Origin: Sacculina carcini
Taxonomy: Eukaryota; Arthropoda; Thecostraca; Sacculinidae
Reading direction: 5' to 3'
DNA: 64,000 nt
Assembly (NCBI GenBank): GCA_916048095.2
Contig: OU696595.1
Span: 948,795-1,012,794 of the forward strand
Below the pieces are notes generated by a model that searched no databases, was not told the DNA's origin, and worked only from the letters and a program-made list of their open reading frames with translations. Shown here one piece after another: positions 34,801 through 46,272 of this stretch (the stretch's first letter is position 1; the number at the start of each line of letters is the position of its first letter). Both the position numbers and the translations under genes were made by a program.

Positions 34801-35199
34801 TTGTTGTTGTTGATAGTATGGTTGTTGTTGTTGTTGATGGTTTGGTTGTTGTTGTTGTTGATAGTTTGGTTGTTGTTTTTGATAGTTTGGTTGTTGTTGT
34901 TGATAGTATGGTTGTTGTTGTTGTTGATAGTTTGGTTGTTGTTGTTGTTGATAGATGTACGTATCAGTTGTTGTTGGCGGATGTACGTAGCAGTAGCACT
35001 GCTCGTAACTTGCCTGTGGCGGAGTATATTCCACCAGAGGCTGGACCAAGTATTCATTTACTTGCCAGTGGTTTGCCTCTGGCAATACATAGCTTTGCAG
35101 AGGCTGTACATAATAGTACAATGGTGCTTGGTAGTTTGCCATTGGCAGGTAGCAGTCTACCATTGGCAGCGTGTAGATCGGAGGCGCGTAGAAATCCAT
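31843..35199 (-). CDS. Gln/Pro/Tyr-rich repetitive protein, candidate host gene
   Basis: One frame runs from ATG at 35199 (MDFYAPPIYTLPMV) to TAA at 31843, about 1118 codons, with a single in-frame TAA at 34777-34779 (codon 141). Layout: residues 1-82, Tyr/Pro-rich with four Cys; residues ~83-778, a minisatellite reading mostly QQQQPNY or QQQQQPNY, with variants PNH, PYY, PDY, PSY, QKQ; residues ~779-1118, a Gln/Asn-rich tail with looser repeats (LPQNNIQQEFN, LPQNDIQQEFN). A module like VQPLVEYTPPQASYEQ stands on both sides of the array. No signal peptide or membrane segment in this exon; an upstream exon is possible (AG at 35252-35253). The family is unknown to me. Composition recalls structural or adhesive proteins, but that is a guess. 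The internal stop could mean a pseudogene, an allele or an assembly error. Confidence 0.6.
32866..34952 (-). repeat. Coding minisatellite, 21/24-bp units
   Basis: About 90-95 units on the minus strand, each CCAAACTATCAA plus two or three further CAA codons (with variants). Unit lengths are 21 or 24 bp, always a multiple of three, so the Gln-Pro-Asn-Tyr reading keeps phase over the full 2.1 kb. Higher-order copies are visible, for example the block at 34769-34858 repeated at 34859-34948. Confidence 0.9.
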
Positions 35200-35669
35200 G
35201 GCGATAGTTGGCGTTGGAAGATGCAACAAGACTTGTGATGAAACAACAAATCTGTCACTTCAGTCAAGTCCACGATACAATTGATTGTACAAAGTTCATT
35301 AACCTAGCGCTCGGATAAAACATACAAATATAACGTGATATCGTTTCTAAAGGTCGCCTAGGAATATATTGATAATTTTTGTTATAAATGGTAATTCTCA
35401 AGTCAGATGTATTTTAAGATGGATGTATGCATGCACTATGCTGTATAGGTATTCCATTTCTGCACATCATAACAGCGTAGATGCTTATGTGGAAATATTC
35501 AGCAAGGGCGTAGATTTGCGTCGAGTTTCGCGGGTGGGATGACAGCCATCATGCAATAGTGTTAAAAGTTGGCTCGATTGGTCAATTATATGGGATCCTC
35601 AGCTATCTTATACGCAGTCAATTACAACACACATCTCAATGAAAAGTATATTGCATATAATTGCACACA
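35200..35669. other. Unique 5' flank of the Gln-rich gene
   Basis: No repeat similarity until Helitron satellite begins near 35670. The minus strand carries a TATA-like string TATATTTG (35325-35332) and a possible splice acceptor GTGACAG (ending 35252), after which the coding frame is open as FVVSSQVLLHLPTPTIA before the first ATG. Neither site is certain. Confidence 0.35.
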
Positions 35670-38600
35670 AAATTAATAGAACACAAAATTATCTACACAG
35701 TAGTATATTCCTGTGTATATCGCAATCGTAATAGCTGTCAAATTGGCAATATGTCCTTTTGAGTTTACACCGCCATAACTTCCTTTAGGTAAACTTTGGA
35801 AAATTACAACTTATACCGTATTGTAGAAAACAAAATTTCTAGCACGATGGTATAATTAATTTTAATGTATGACAAACAGTTCCTGAGAAATGGGTAGAAA
35901 AATGAATAAATTTTAGTCACCCGGTGTTCAAGTGTAATTTTGGATGTATTTGAGAATTTTGCCAATTTTACACGTTTTTTGTATCATTTGTGGGTATAAA
36001 TTATACCTTTTCTTGTAGAACACAAAATTCTCTACACAGTAGTATATTCCTGTGTAATCGCAAGTGCGCATAATAGCTGTCAAATTGGCAATATGTCCTT
36101 TTGACTTTACACCGCCGTAACTTCCTTCAGATACCCTTTGGAAAATTACAAATTATACCGTATTGTGGAAAACAAGATTTCTAGCACGATGGTATAATTT
36201 ATTTTTATGTATAACAAATAGTTACTGAGAAATAGTAGAAAAATGAATTAATTTTAGTCGCCCGGTGTTCAAGTGTAATTTTGGATGTATTTGAGAATTT
36301 TTCCAATTTTACACGTTTTTTGTATCATTTGTGGGTATAAATTATAGCTTATCTTTTAGAACACAAAATTCTCTACACAGTAGTATGTTCCTGAGTAATC
36401 GCAAGTGCGTCAATTGTGATTAGACTTCAGTGAAATTAAATCAGTGTATATTCATGTGTAATCGCCAGTGCGCATAATAGCTGTCAAATTGGCAACATGA
36501 CATTTTGACTTTACACCGCCGTAACTTCCTTCAGATACAGTTTGGAAAATTAAGAATTATACCGTATTGTAGAAACCAAAATTTCTAGCACGATGGTATA
36601 ATTCATTTTAATGTGTCACAATTAGTTTTTGAGAAATAGGTAGAAAAATGAATGAATTTTAGTCACCCGGTGTTCAAGTGTAATTTTGGATGTATTTGAG
36701 AATTTTGCCAATTTTACACGTTTTTTTGTATCATTTGTGGGTATAAATTATACCTTTTCTTGTAGAACACAAAATTTTCTACACAGTAGTATATTCCGTT
36801 ATTGAGGACAATAAAGCCTTTATATTCAGTATAGTGTAGCATTAATTAAACTGTACGCAATAAAACCACACCATCCATGCTTGGAGATAATATGATGCAT
36901 TTTTAATTGTGATTGGGCTTCAGTGAGATTCAGTGAGATTTAATCGGTGTATATTCCTGTGTAATCGCAAGTGCGCATAATAGCTGTCAAATTGGCAACA
37001 TGACAATTTGACTTTACACCGCCGTAACTTCCTTCAGATACACTTTGGAAAATTACAAATTATACCGTATTGTAGAAAACAAGATTTCTAGCACGATGGT
37101 ATAATTTATTTTTATGTTTAACAAATAGTTACTGAGAGATAGTAGAAAAGTTAATTAATTTTAGTCGCCCGGTGTTCAAGTGAAATTTTGTATGTATTTG
37201 AGAATTTTGCCAATTTTACACGTTTTTTGTATCATTTGTGGGTATAAATTATAGCTTATCTTGTAGAACACAAAATTATCTACACAGTAGTATATTCCTG
37301 TGTAATAGCAAGTGCGTAAATTGTGATTGGACTTCAGTGAAATTAAATCACTGTATATTCATGTGTAATCGCAAGTGCGCATAATAGCTGTCAAATTGGC
37401 AACATGACAATTTGACTTTACACCGCCGTAACTTCCTTCAGATACACTTTGGAATATTACAAATTATATCGTATTGTAGAAAACAAGATTTCTAGCACGA
37501 TGGTATAATTTATTTTTATGTTTAACAAATAGTTACTGAGAAATAGTAGAAAAATGAATTAATTTTAGTCACCCGGTGTTCAAGTGTAATTTTGGATGTA
37601 TTTGAGAATTTTGCCAATGTTACACGTTTTTTGTATCATTTGTGGGTATAAATTATACCTTTTCTTGTAGAGCACAAAATTCTCTACACAGTAGTATATT
37701 CCTGTGTAATCGCAAGTGCGCATAATAGCTGTCAAATTGGCAATATTTCCTTTGACTTTACACCGCCGTAACTTCCTTCAGATACACTTTGGAAAATTAA
37801 GAATTATACCGTATTGTAGAAACCAAAATTTCTAGCCCGATGGTATAATTCATTTTAATATGTCACAATTAGTTTTTGAGAAATAGGTAGAAAAATGAAT
37901 AAATTTTAGTCACCCGGTGTTCAAGTGTAATTTTGGATGTATTTGAGAATTTTGCTAATTTTACACGTTTTTTGTATCATTTGTGGGTATAAATTATACC
38001 TTTTCTTGTAGAACACAAAATTTTCTACACAGTAGTATATTCCGTTATTGAGGACAATAAAGCCTTTATATTCAGTATAGTGTAGCATTAATTAAACTGT
38101 ACGCAATAAAACCACACCATCCATGCTTGGAGATAATATGATGCATTCTTAATTGTGATTGGGCTTCAGTGAAATTTAATCGGTGTATATTCATGTGTAA
38201 TCGCAAGTGCGCATAATAGCTGTCAAATTGGCAACATGACAATTTGACTTTACACCGCCGTATCTTCCTTCAGATACACTTTGGAAAATGACAAATTATA
38301 CCGTATTGTAGAAAACAAGATTTCTAGCACGATGGTATAATTTATTTTTATGTTTAACAAATAGTTACTGAGAAATAGTAGAAAAATGAATTAATTTTAG
38401 TCGCCCGGTGTTCAAGTGTAATTTTGGATGTATTTGAGAATTTTGCCAATTTTACACATTTTTTGTATCATTTGTGGGTATAAATTATACCTTTTCTTGT
38501 AGAACACAAAATTCTCTACACAGTAGTATATTCCTGTGTAATCGCAAGTGCGCATGATAGCTGTCAAATTGGCAATATGTCTTTTTGACTTTACACCGCC

Positions 38601-38870
38601 GTAACTGCCTTCAGATACACTTTGGAAAATGTAGAATTATACCGTATTGTAGAAAACAAGATTTCTAGCACGATGGTATAATTAATTTTGATGTGTGACA
38701 AATAGTTACTGAGAAATAGTAGAAAAATGAATTAATTTTAGTCACCCGGTGTTCAAGTGTAATTTTGGATGTATTTGAGAATTTTGCCAATTTTACACGT
38801 TTTTTGTATCATTTGTGGGTATAAAGTAGACTATTTCTTGTAGAACACAAAATTCTCTACACAATAGTTT
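35670..38870 (-). repeat. Longest ~340-bp satellite array, with higher-order repeat
   Basis: Units of about 340 bp. Each unit holds two related halves: one with TTGTAGAAAACAAGATTTC, the other with TTGTAGAACACAAAATTC, followed by GTAGTATATTCC. A longer segment (TTGAGGACAATAAAGCC ... CCATCCATGCTTGGAG) appears at about 36790 and again at about 38035, so a higher-order unit of about 1245 bp is duplicated. Confidence 0.85.
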
Positions 38871-39562
38871 ATTTTTTATAGCTGTAACTCTGCTGGTTTA
38901 TGAGGAATAGATAGGGGAATAATGACCAAAATATTCGCGTTTTTAGTGCTAATTTTGCCTTTTTGACTTTGTCATTTTGACTTCACACCGCCGTAACATT
39001 TTTTTACTACACTTTGGAAAATTAAAAATTATACCGTGCTGTAGAAAACAAAATTCCCAGCATGATGGTAATATTTATTTAGATGTGTCATAACTAGTTG
39101 CTGAGAAATAGAGAAAAAAGTACAGAAAATCGGACGAGTCGAGCTTAAATATAATTTTGAATGTAGACTGAAATTTTGTCATTTTTACATATTTTATATT
39201 CAATTTTTGGATATGAATTATAGCCTATCGTGTAGAACAGAATATTTTCTACACGTTGGTATAATCTGTTTGGCTGTACCATTTCTGGTTTATGAGGAGT
39301 AGATGTAGGAATATTGACCAAAATTTTCGCATTTTTCAGGCTTCATTTTTTCTTTTCACCGCGATAACTTTTTTTGGTTTTATTTTTAAATTTTAAATTT
39401 ATCCTATCGTGTAGACAAGAAAATTTCCAACGTAATGGTAAACATTGTTGGCGGGTACATTAAGTGGTTACCGAGTAGCAGCTTGCTGAAAATGTGACCA
39501 AGGAGGGTGGGACAGACAAACACACAGACAGACAGACAGAGGATCTCTTTTATATATATAGA
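35670..39562 (-). mobile_element. Helitron made mostly of satellite (3.9 kb)
   Basis: The 3' terminus and modules are missing; it opens inside the satellite. It runs through about ten satellite units, then the diverged unit type (GACGAGTCGAGC), the CCAAGGAGGGTGGGACAG region and a canonical 5' terminus ending at 39562 (TC on the minus strand next to A). No coding sequence. Confidence 0.7.
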
Positions 39563-40540
39563 TATATACCATTGAACCAGCGCAATTATGTCACCTCATA
39601 TTCAAGCATACATACACAGACAGACAGATAATTTCTTCTTTATGTATATATATGGCATTAATACCCGCCCGTTGTGCGGAGCAATTCATAACATGAAATT
39701 CATATTAAATTCATAAAAAAATATGGAAAATTAAAAATGAAATAGGATACACTCATAAAAATATTTATCAATTGAAAATTATAAGTTTCATTATTTTTAT
39801 TTCGACAACATATTTCCCCTCAGTCCGCCTGAGTCATTTTTAAACCCGCCCGTCGTGTTGAATAATTCAGAGCTCGAACACGATCCGTTCTGGATCTTGA
39901 AGTGAAATCCATTGGTTTGTGTATGGATTAATTCTACATGGGAAATTGAACGTTCTATTGTCTATAGTTGCTGCCCGCGGATCATTTTTATTATTCATTT
40001 CATCATATCATTTTTTATTATTTAAAAAAATACATTTTTTTAAATGAACCATTTGAAAAAACGAACTAAAAACACTTTTTTTAAACCCGCCCGTCGTGCG
40101 GAACAATTCATACAATAAAATTCATATCAAATCCATAAAATATAATGAATACAAATTGAAAAGCAAAAAATGTAAGCTATAAATATCTTGACCAATAGAA
40201 AAGTCTAAATGTGAATATTTTTGTTTTAATTTTGACAAATATTATCCCAGACAGACAGACAGAGGATCTCTTTTATATATTCCGCTAATGCAGATGATCG
40301 TCAGTGGCGTAGCTCTTGACCATTTTTCTGTAGAAGCCGGTGGCTTCCAGGAATCGTCTCAACTCGGCTGATGAAAACGGGGATGGCTGATCCACCAGTG
40401 CTCAGACTTTGCTGGTCGCAGGGGCGATGCCTTCTGCAGAGATGCTGTAGCCCAGATAGAAAATGGACCAAGGAGGGTCGAACAGACAGACAGACAGACA
40501 GACAGACACACACACAGAGGATCTCTTTTATATATATAGA
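39563..40540 (-). mobile_element. Helitron fragments with a captured foreign insert
   Basis: Order on plus: a type-B remnant (39563-39651), a long-type left end ATGGCATTAATACCCGCCC (39652), modules, a first 5' end (GGATCTCTTTTATATATTCC, ~40264-40283), a foreign block (40290-40455), then CCAAGGAGGGTCGAACAG, (CAGA)n and a second, complete 5' end at 40540. Confidence 0.6.
40290..40455 (-). pseudogene. Ty3/Gypsy pol fragment carried in a Helitron
   Basis: The minus strand reads LGYSISAEGIAPATSKV and, further on, FLEATGFYRKMVKSYA. This corresponds to the RT thumb/connection of Ty3/Gypsy pol (family pattern: FLGH.I...G...., then L..FLG..NFYR.F). It is not from either LTR element in this window, judging by sequence. 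Small fossil fragment of about 165 bp. Confidence 0.7.
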
Positions 40541-41080
40541 TATATACCATTGAACCAGCGCAATTATGTCACCTCATATTCAAGCATACATACACAGACA
40601 GACAGATAATTTCTTCTTTATGTATATATATGGCATTAATACCCGCCCGTTGTGCGGAGCAATTCATAACATGAAATTCATATTAAATTCATAAAAAAAT
40701 ATGGAAAATTAAAAATGAAATAGGATACACTCATAAAAATATTTATCAATTGAAAATTATAAGTTTCATTATTTTTATTTCGACAACATATTTCCCCTCA
40801 GTCCGCCTGAGTCATTTTTAAACCCGCCCGTCGTGTTGAATAATTCAGAGCTCGAACACGATCCGTTCTGGATCTTGAAGTGAAATCCATTGGTTTGTGT
40901 ATGGATTAATTCTACATGGGAAATTGAACGTTCTATTGTCTATAGTTGCTGCCCGCGGATCATTTTTATTATTCATTTCATCATATCATTTTTTATTATT
41001 TAAAAAAATACATTTTTTTAAATGAACCATTTGAAAAAACGAACTAAAAACACTTTTTTTAAACCCGCCCGTCGTGCATT

Positions 41081-42452
41081 AAAGCATTAAAACCCGCCCG
41101 TTGTGCGGAGCAATTAATAAAAAAATTGCAAATTAAAAATAAATAAGGCAAAGTCATGAATACCTTAATCAATTAAAAGGTCTAAATTTCATTATTTTTA
41201 ATTTTATTTTGACAAAATATTTTCACTCAACCCGCCTCATATTTAAACCCGCCCGACGTGAGGAAAAATTCAGAACTCGAACACCATCCGTTCTGGTTCT
41301 TGAAGTCGAATCCATTAGTTTTGTATATGAATTCATTCTATACGGTGAAATTGAACGTTTTATTGCTGCCCGCGGGACATTTTTATTTCATAAAAATGAG
41401 CCATCGCTTCGCTTGCGTTTGAAGCCCCTGATCATTGAACCAGCGAACCATGAACCAGCGCAATTATGTCACCTAATATTCAAGCATACATACACAGACA
41501 GACAGATAATTTCTTCTTTATGTATATATATATAGCATTAAAACCGCATTAAAACCCGCCCGTTGTGCGGAAGAATTCATAAAAATATTGCAAATTAAAA
41601 ATAAATAAGGCAAACTCATAAAAACCTTAATCAATTAAAAAGTCTAAATTTCATTATTTTTAATTTACATTTTGACAAAATATTTTCACTCAGCCCGCCT
41701 CATATTTAAACCCGGCCGACGTGCGGAATAATTCAGAACTCGAACACCATCCGTTCTGGTTCTTGAAGTCAAATCCATTAGTTTTGTATATGAATTCATT
41801 CTACACGGTGAAATTGAACGTTTTATTGCTGCCCGCGGGACATTTTTATTTCATAAAAATGAGCCATCGCTTCGTTTGCGTTTGAAGCCCCTGATCATTG
41901 AACCAGCGAACCATGAACCAGCGCAATTATGTCACCTCATATTCAAGCATACATACACAGACAGACAGATAATTTCTTCTTTATGTATATATATAGCATT
42001 AAAACCGCATTAAAACCCGCCCGTTGTGCGGAACAATTCATAAAAATATTGCAAATTAAAAATAAATAAGGCAAACTCATGAAGACCTTAATCAATTAAA
42101 AAGTCTAAATTTCATTATTTTTAATTTTATTTTGACAAAATATTTTCACTCAACCCGCCTCATATTTAAACCCGCCCGACGTGAGGAAAAATTCAGACCT
42201 CGAACACCATCCGTTCTGGTTCTTGAAGTCAAATCCATTAGTTTTGTATATGAATTCATTCTATACGGTGAAATTGAACGTTTTATTGCTGCCCGCGGGA
42301 CATTTTTATTTCATAAAAATGAGCCATCGCTTCGTTTGCGTTTGAAGCCCCTGATAATTGAACCAGCGAACCATGAGCCAGCGCAATTATGTCACCTCAT
42401 ATTCAAGCATACATACACAGACAGACAGATAATTTCTTCTTTATGTATATAT
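41081..42452 (-). mobile_element. Three tandem copies of the short type-B Helitron
   Basis: Copies at 41081-41531, 41532-41992 and 41993-42452, all in one orientation and very similar. At the second and third left ends the terminus is doubled: GCATTAAAACC is followed directly by GCATTAAAACCCGCCC. The ORF of about 110 codons crossing each copy has no family resemblance and is not conserved as a protein in the other copies. Confidence 0.75.
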
Positions 42453-45400
42453 ATAGCATTAAAACCCGCCCGTTGTGCGGAGCAATTCATAACATGAAAT
42501 TCATATTCAATTCATAAAAAATATGGAAAAATAAAAATGAAATAGGGTACACTCATAAAAATATTAATCAATTGAAAATTATAAGTTTAATTATTTTTAT
42601 TTCGACACAATATTTCCCCTTAGTCCGCCTGAGTCATTTTTAAACCCGCCCGTCGTGCTGAATAATTCAGAACTCGAACACGATCCGTTCTGCATCTTGA
42701 AGTCAAATCCATTGGTTTTGTGTACGGATTAATTCTACAGGGTAAATTGAACGTTCTATTGTCTATAGTTGCTGCCCGCGGAACATGTTTATTTAAAAAA
42801 AAAAACCACTTCAAAACTTTTTTTAAATGAACCATTTGAAAAAATGATCTAAAAACACTTTTTTAAACCCACCCGTCGTGCGGAACAATTCATACAATAA
42901 AATTCATATCAAATCCATAAAATATAATGAATACAAATTGAAAAGCAAAAAATGTAACCTATAAATATCTTAACCAATAGAAAAGTCTAAATGTGAATAT
43001 TTTTGTTCTTATTTTGACAAATATTATCCCTCAACCCGCCTGATATATAAATCTGCCCGTCGTGTGGTATAATTCAGAACACAAACACGAAACAAACAAT
43101 GAAAGATGATGAAATCTTTTCATCAGACTGTAACCTTGTGAAGTCTGTAACCATCAGACTGTTTTCATTGGACTGTAATGATCAGACCAAACTATATTTA
43201 TTACTTAACATCATTCCCCAATATCATTTGCTTAAGTACTATTTCACTTTTACCGCTATAATATTTATTGTTAAAATTTATATATTTTCCGCTATCATTA
43301 AAACCCAATATAACCTGAGTCAAACCTACCCAACCCAACCCAACCATTCAATCTTGACCGCTCTCAGCCTAGTCTGAGGTGATTTAACTTATTAGTTTGT
43401 GATCACAAAATATACTGATGCGATCATAATTTGTAATCAGAAGACTGAGATTATCTACCCCAGGGGTCCCAAACACGCGGCCCACCAATACTTTTCTCTC
43501 AACCCGCCAATATAGTATCGGGACCAAACTGTAAGGTAGCTAAATTCACATTTGTTGCATAATGCGATATAATTTTACACCATTATCATATTATCTCATA
43601 ATTCCCGGTTAATGCTTCCACTAATGCATCATATTCATACAGTTGTTATTTTTTGGGTTACATCGATAATGCAGCCCTTGATATTACAGCCGATATTATA
43701 TTATGCAATCTATATTCTGGTACGTATTATTCCTAATACATATATCATTAGATCGCAAAATATATTTAAAGGTTCACATCATTCTCCAAAATCATTTGCT
43801 TAAGAGCTATTCTACTTTTATCGCTAGAATATTTACTGCTAGCAAAATATCATATACCTCGCTATCATTTAAACCCACTCTTTATAGATACATTTAATTC
43901 GCCCGTCGTGCGGAACAGTTCATAAAATATAATTAATATTCAATTCATAAAAAAATTAGTGCAAATTGAAAAAGAAAAACAAACCCACAGGAAAGTTATA
44001 GCTAATCTAAAAGTCTAAATGTGAAATTTATGTTTCAATTTAGAAAACATGTTTTTCCACAACACTATCAAAACAATGCAACCTTCTGTCATCTCTATAA
44101 TTCCAGGTTAATGCTTCCGCTAAAACAGCATAAGTTGGCATTACATGATATTGCAACCCATATCCTTATGCAACTTATGCTTATGCAACTTGAAATTAAA
44201 CCAATTAAATTACACAGTTAAATTAAGTAGTTTACTTTGTTCCCAATAGCATTTTACCCGCCCGTCGTGCGGAACGTTATTGAGGACAATAAAGCCTTTA
44301 TATTCAGTAGAGTGTAGCATTAATTAAACTGTACGCAATAAAACCACACCATCCATGCTTGGAGATAATATGATGCATTCTTAATTGTGATTGGGCTTCA
44401 GTGAAATTTAATCGGTGTATATTCCTGTGTAATCGCAAGTGCGCATAATAGCTGTCAAATTGGCAATATGTCCTTTTGACTTTACACCGCCGTAACTTCC
44501 TTCAGATACCCTTTGGAAAATTACAAATTATACCGTATTGTAGAAGAAAAGATTTCTAGAACGATGGTATAATTTATTTTTATGTGTAACAAATAGTTAC
44601 TGAGAAATAGTAGAAAAATGAATTAATTTTAGTCGCCCGGTGTTCAAGTGTAATTTTGGATGTATTTGAGAATTTTGCCAATTTTACACGTTTTTTGTAT
44701 CATTTGTGGGTATAAATTATAGCTTATCTTGTAGAACACAAAATTCTCTACACAGTAGTATATTCCTGTGTAATCGCAAGTGCGTAAATTGTGATTGGAC
44801 TTCAGTGAAATTTAATCAGTGTATATTCATGTGTAATCGCAAGTACGCATAATAGCTGTCAAATTGGCAACATGACATTTTGACTTTACACCGGCGTAAC
44901 TTCCTTCAGATACACTTTGGAAAATTAATAATTATACCGTACTGTAGGAAACAAAATTTCTAGCACGATGGTATAATTAATTTTAATGTATGACAAATAG
45001 TTCCTGAGAAATGGGTATAAAAATGAATAAATTGTAGTCACCCGGTGTTCAAGTGTAATTTTGGATGTATTTGAGAATTTTGCCAATTTTACACGTTTTT
45101 TGTATCATTTGTGGGTATAAATTACACCTTTTCTTGTAGAACACAAAATTCTCTACACAGTAGTATATTCCTGTGTAATCGCAAGTGCGCATAATAGCTG
45201 TCAAATTGGCAATATGTCCTTTTGACTTTACACCGCCGTCACTTCCTTCAGATACACTTTGGAAAATTAAGAATTATACCGCATTTTAAAAAATACAATT
45301 TCCAGCACGATGATATAATTTATTTTAATGTGTGACAAATAGTTCCTGAGAAATAGGTAGAAAAATGAATTAATTTAGGCGCCCGGTGATCAAGTGTAAT

Positions 45401-46204
45401 TTTGGATGTATTTGACAATTTTGCCAATTTTACACATTTTTTGTATCATTTGTGGGTATAAATTATAACTTTTCTTGTAGAACACAAAATTATCTACACA
45501 ATAGTATAATTTTTATAGCTGTACCATTGCTGGTTTATGAGGAATAGATAGGGGAATATTTACCAAAACATTCACGGTTTCCAGTGCTAATTTTGCATTT
45601 TTGACTTTGTCATTTTGACTTCACACCGCCGTAACTTTTTTTAATACACTTTGGAAAATAAAAAATTATACCGTGTTGTAGCAAACAAAATTCCCAGCAT
45701 GATGGTATTATTTATTTAGTTGTGTGATAATTAGTTTTTGATACATAGAGAAAAAAGTATAGAAAATCGGACGCGTGGAGTATAAATATAATTTTGAATA
45801 TAGATTGAAATTTTGTCATGTTTACATCTTTTATGTTCTATTTTTGGATATGAATTATAACCTATCTTGTAGAACAGGAAATTATCTACACAGTGGTATA
45901 ATCTGTTTGGCTGTACCATTTCTGGTTTATGAGGAGTAGATGGCAGAGCATTGACCACAATTTTCGCATTTTTCAGGGTTCATTTTGTCTTTTCACCGCT
46001 ATAACTTTTTTTGATTTCATTTTTGAAATTTAAAATTTAATTTAAAGTGTAGACAAGAAAATTTCCAACGTGATGGTATAAATTGTTAGCGGGTAGGCTG
46101 AGTGGTGGCCGAATAATAGCTGATAGAAAATGGACCAAGGAGGGTCGAACAGACAGACAGACAGACAGACAGACACACACACAGAGGATCTCTTTTATAT
46201 ATAT

Positions 46205-46207
<3 letters not shown>
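42453..46207 (-). mobile_element. Long non-autonomous Helitron, both ends present (3.75 kb)
   Basis: The cleanest full copy. Left: ATAGCATTAAAACCCGCCC (3' end). Right: CTCTTTTATATATATAGA (5' end TC on minus), followed by (TA)n. Inside: modules to ~43130, a small extra stretch at 43126-43190 not seen in sister copies, the hAT-end fragment (43461), further modules, satellite (about 44420-46090), then CCAAGGAGGGTCGAACAG and (CAGA)n. It has no Rep/helicase, so it depends on an autonomous relative. Confidence 0.8.

Positions 46208-46271
<64 letters not shown>
46208..46271. repeat. (TA)n microsatellite between Helitrons
   Basis: About 64 bp of TA repeats bounded by a Helitron 5' end on the left and a CTAG 3' end on the right. 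Confidence 0.9.

Positions 46272-46272
<1 letters not shown>

Larger units (their letters stand above)
39541..41076. repeat. Recent 978-bp tandem duplication
   Basis: Positions 39541-40098 and 40519-41076 (558 bp, offset 978) appear identical on reading. The first unit also contains the captured Gypsy fragment and the extra 5' end. The second unit stops at CCCGTCGTGC, where a type-B copy begins. Confidence 0.85.

Noticed and set aside
32728-35238. Long plus-strand reading frames rich in Leu/Val (LLLLIVW and VVVDSLVV repeats)
   Set aside because: They are mirror readings of the QQQQPNY minisatellite. The unit lacks stops in several frames, and only the minus-strand frame continues into non-repeat protein-like sequence at both ends.
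35060-35251. A minus-strand frame reading ICCFITSLVASSNANYRHG that looks like a signal peptide upstream of the Gln-rich gene
   Set aside because: It is in a different frame from the Gln-rich protein and meets a stop before the array. It would need an unsupported splice to join.
41209-42497. Recurrent ORFs of about 110-120 codons (MTKYFHSTRLIFKPARREEKF...)
   Set aside because: They come from the non-coding type-B Helitron, the same region is not kept open in other copies, and there is no domain resemblance.
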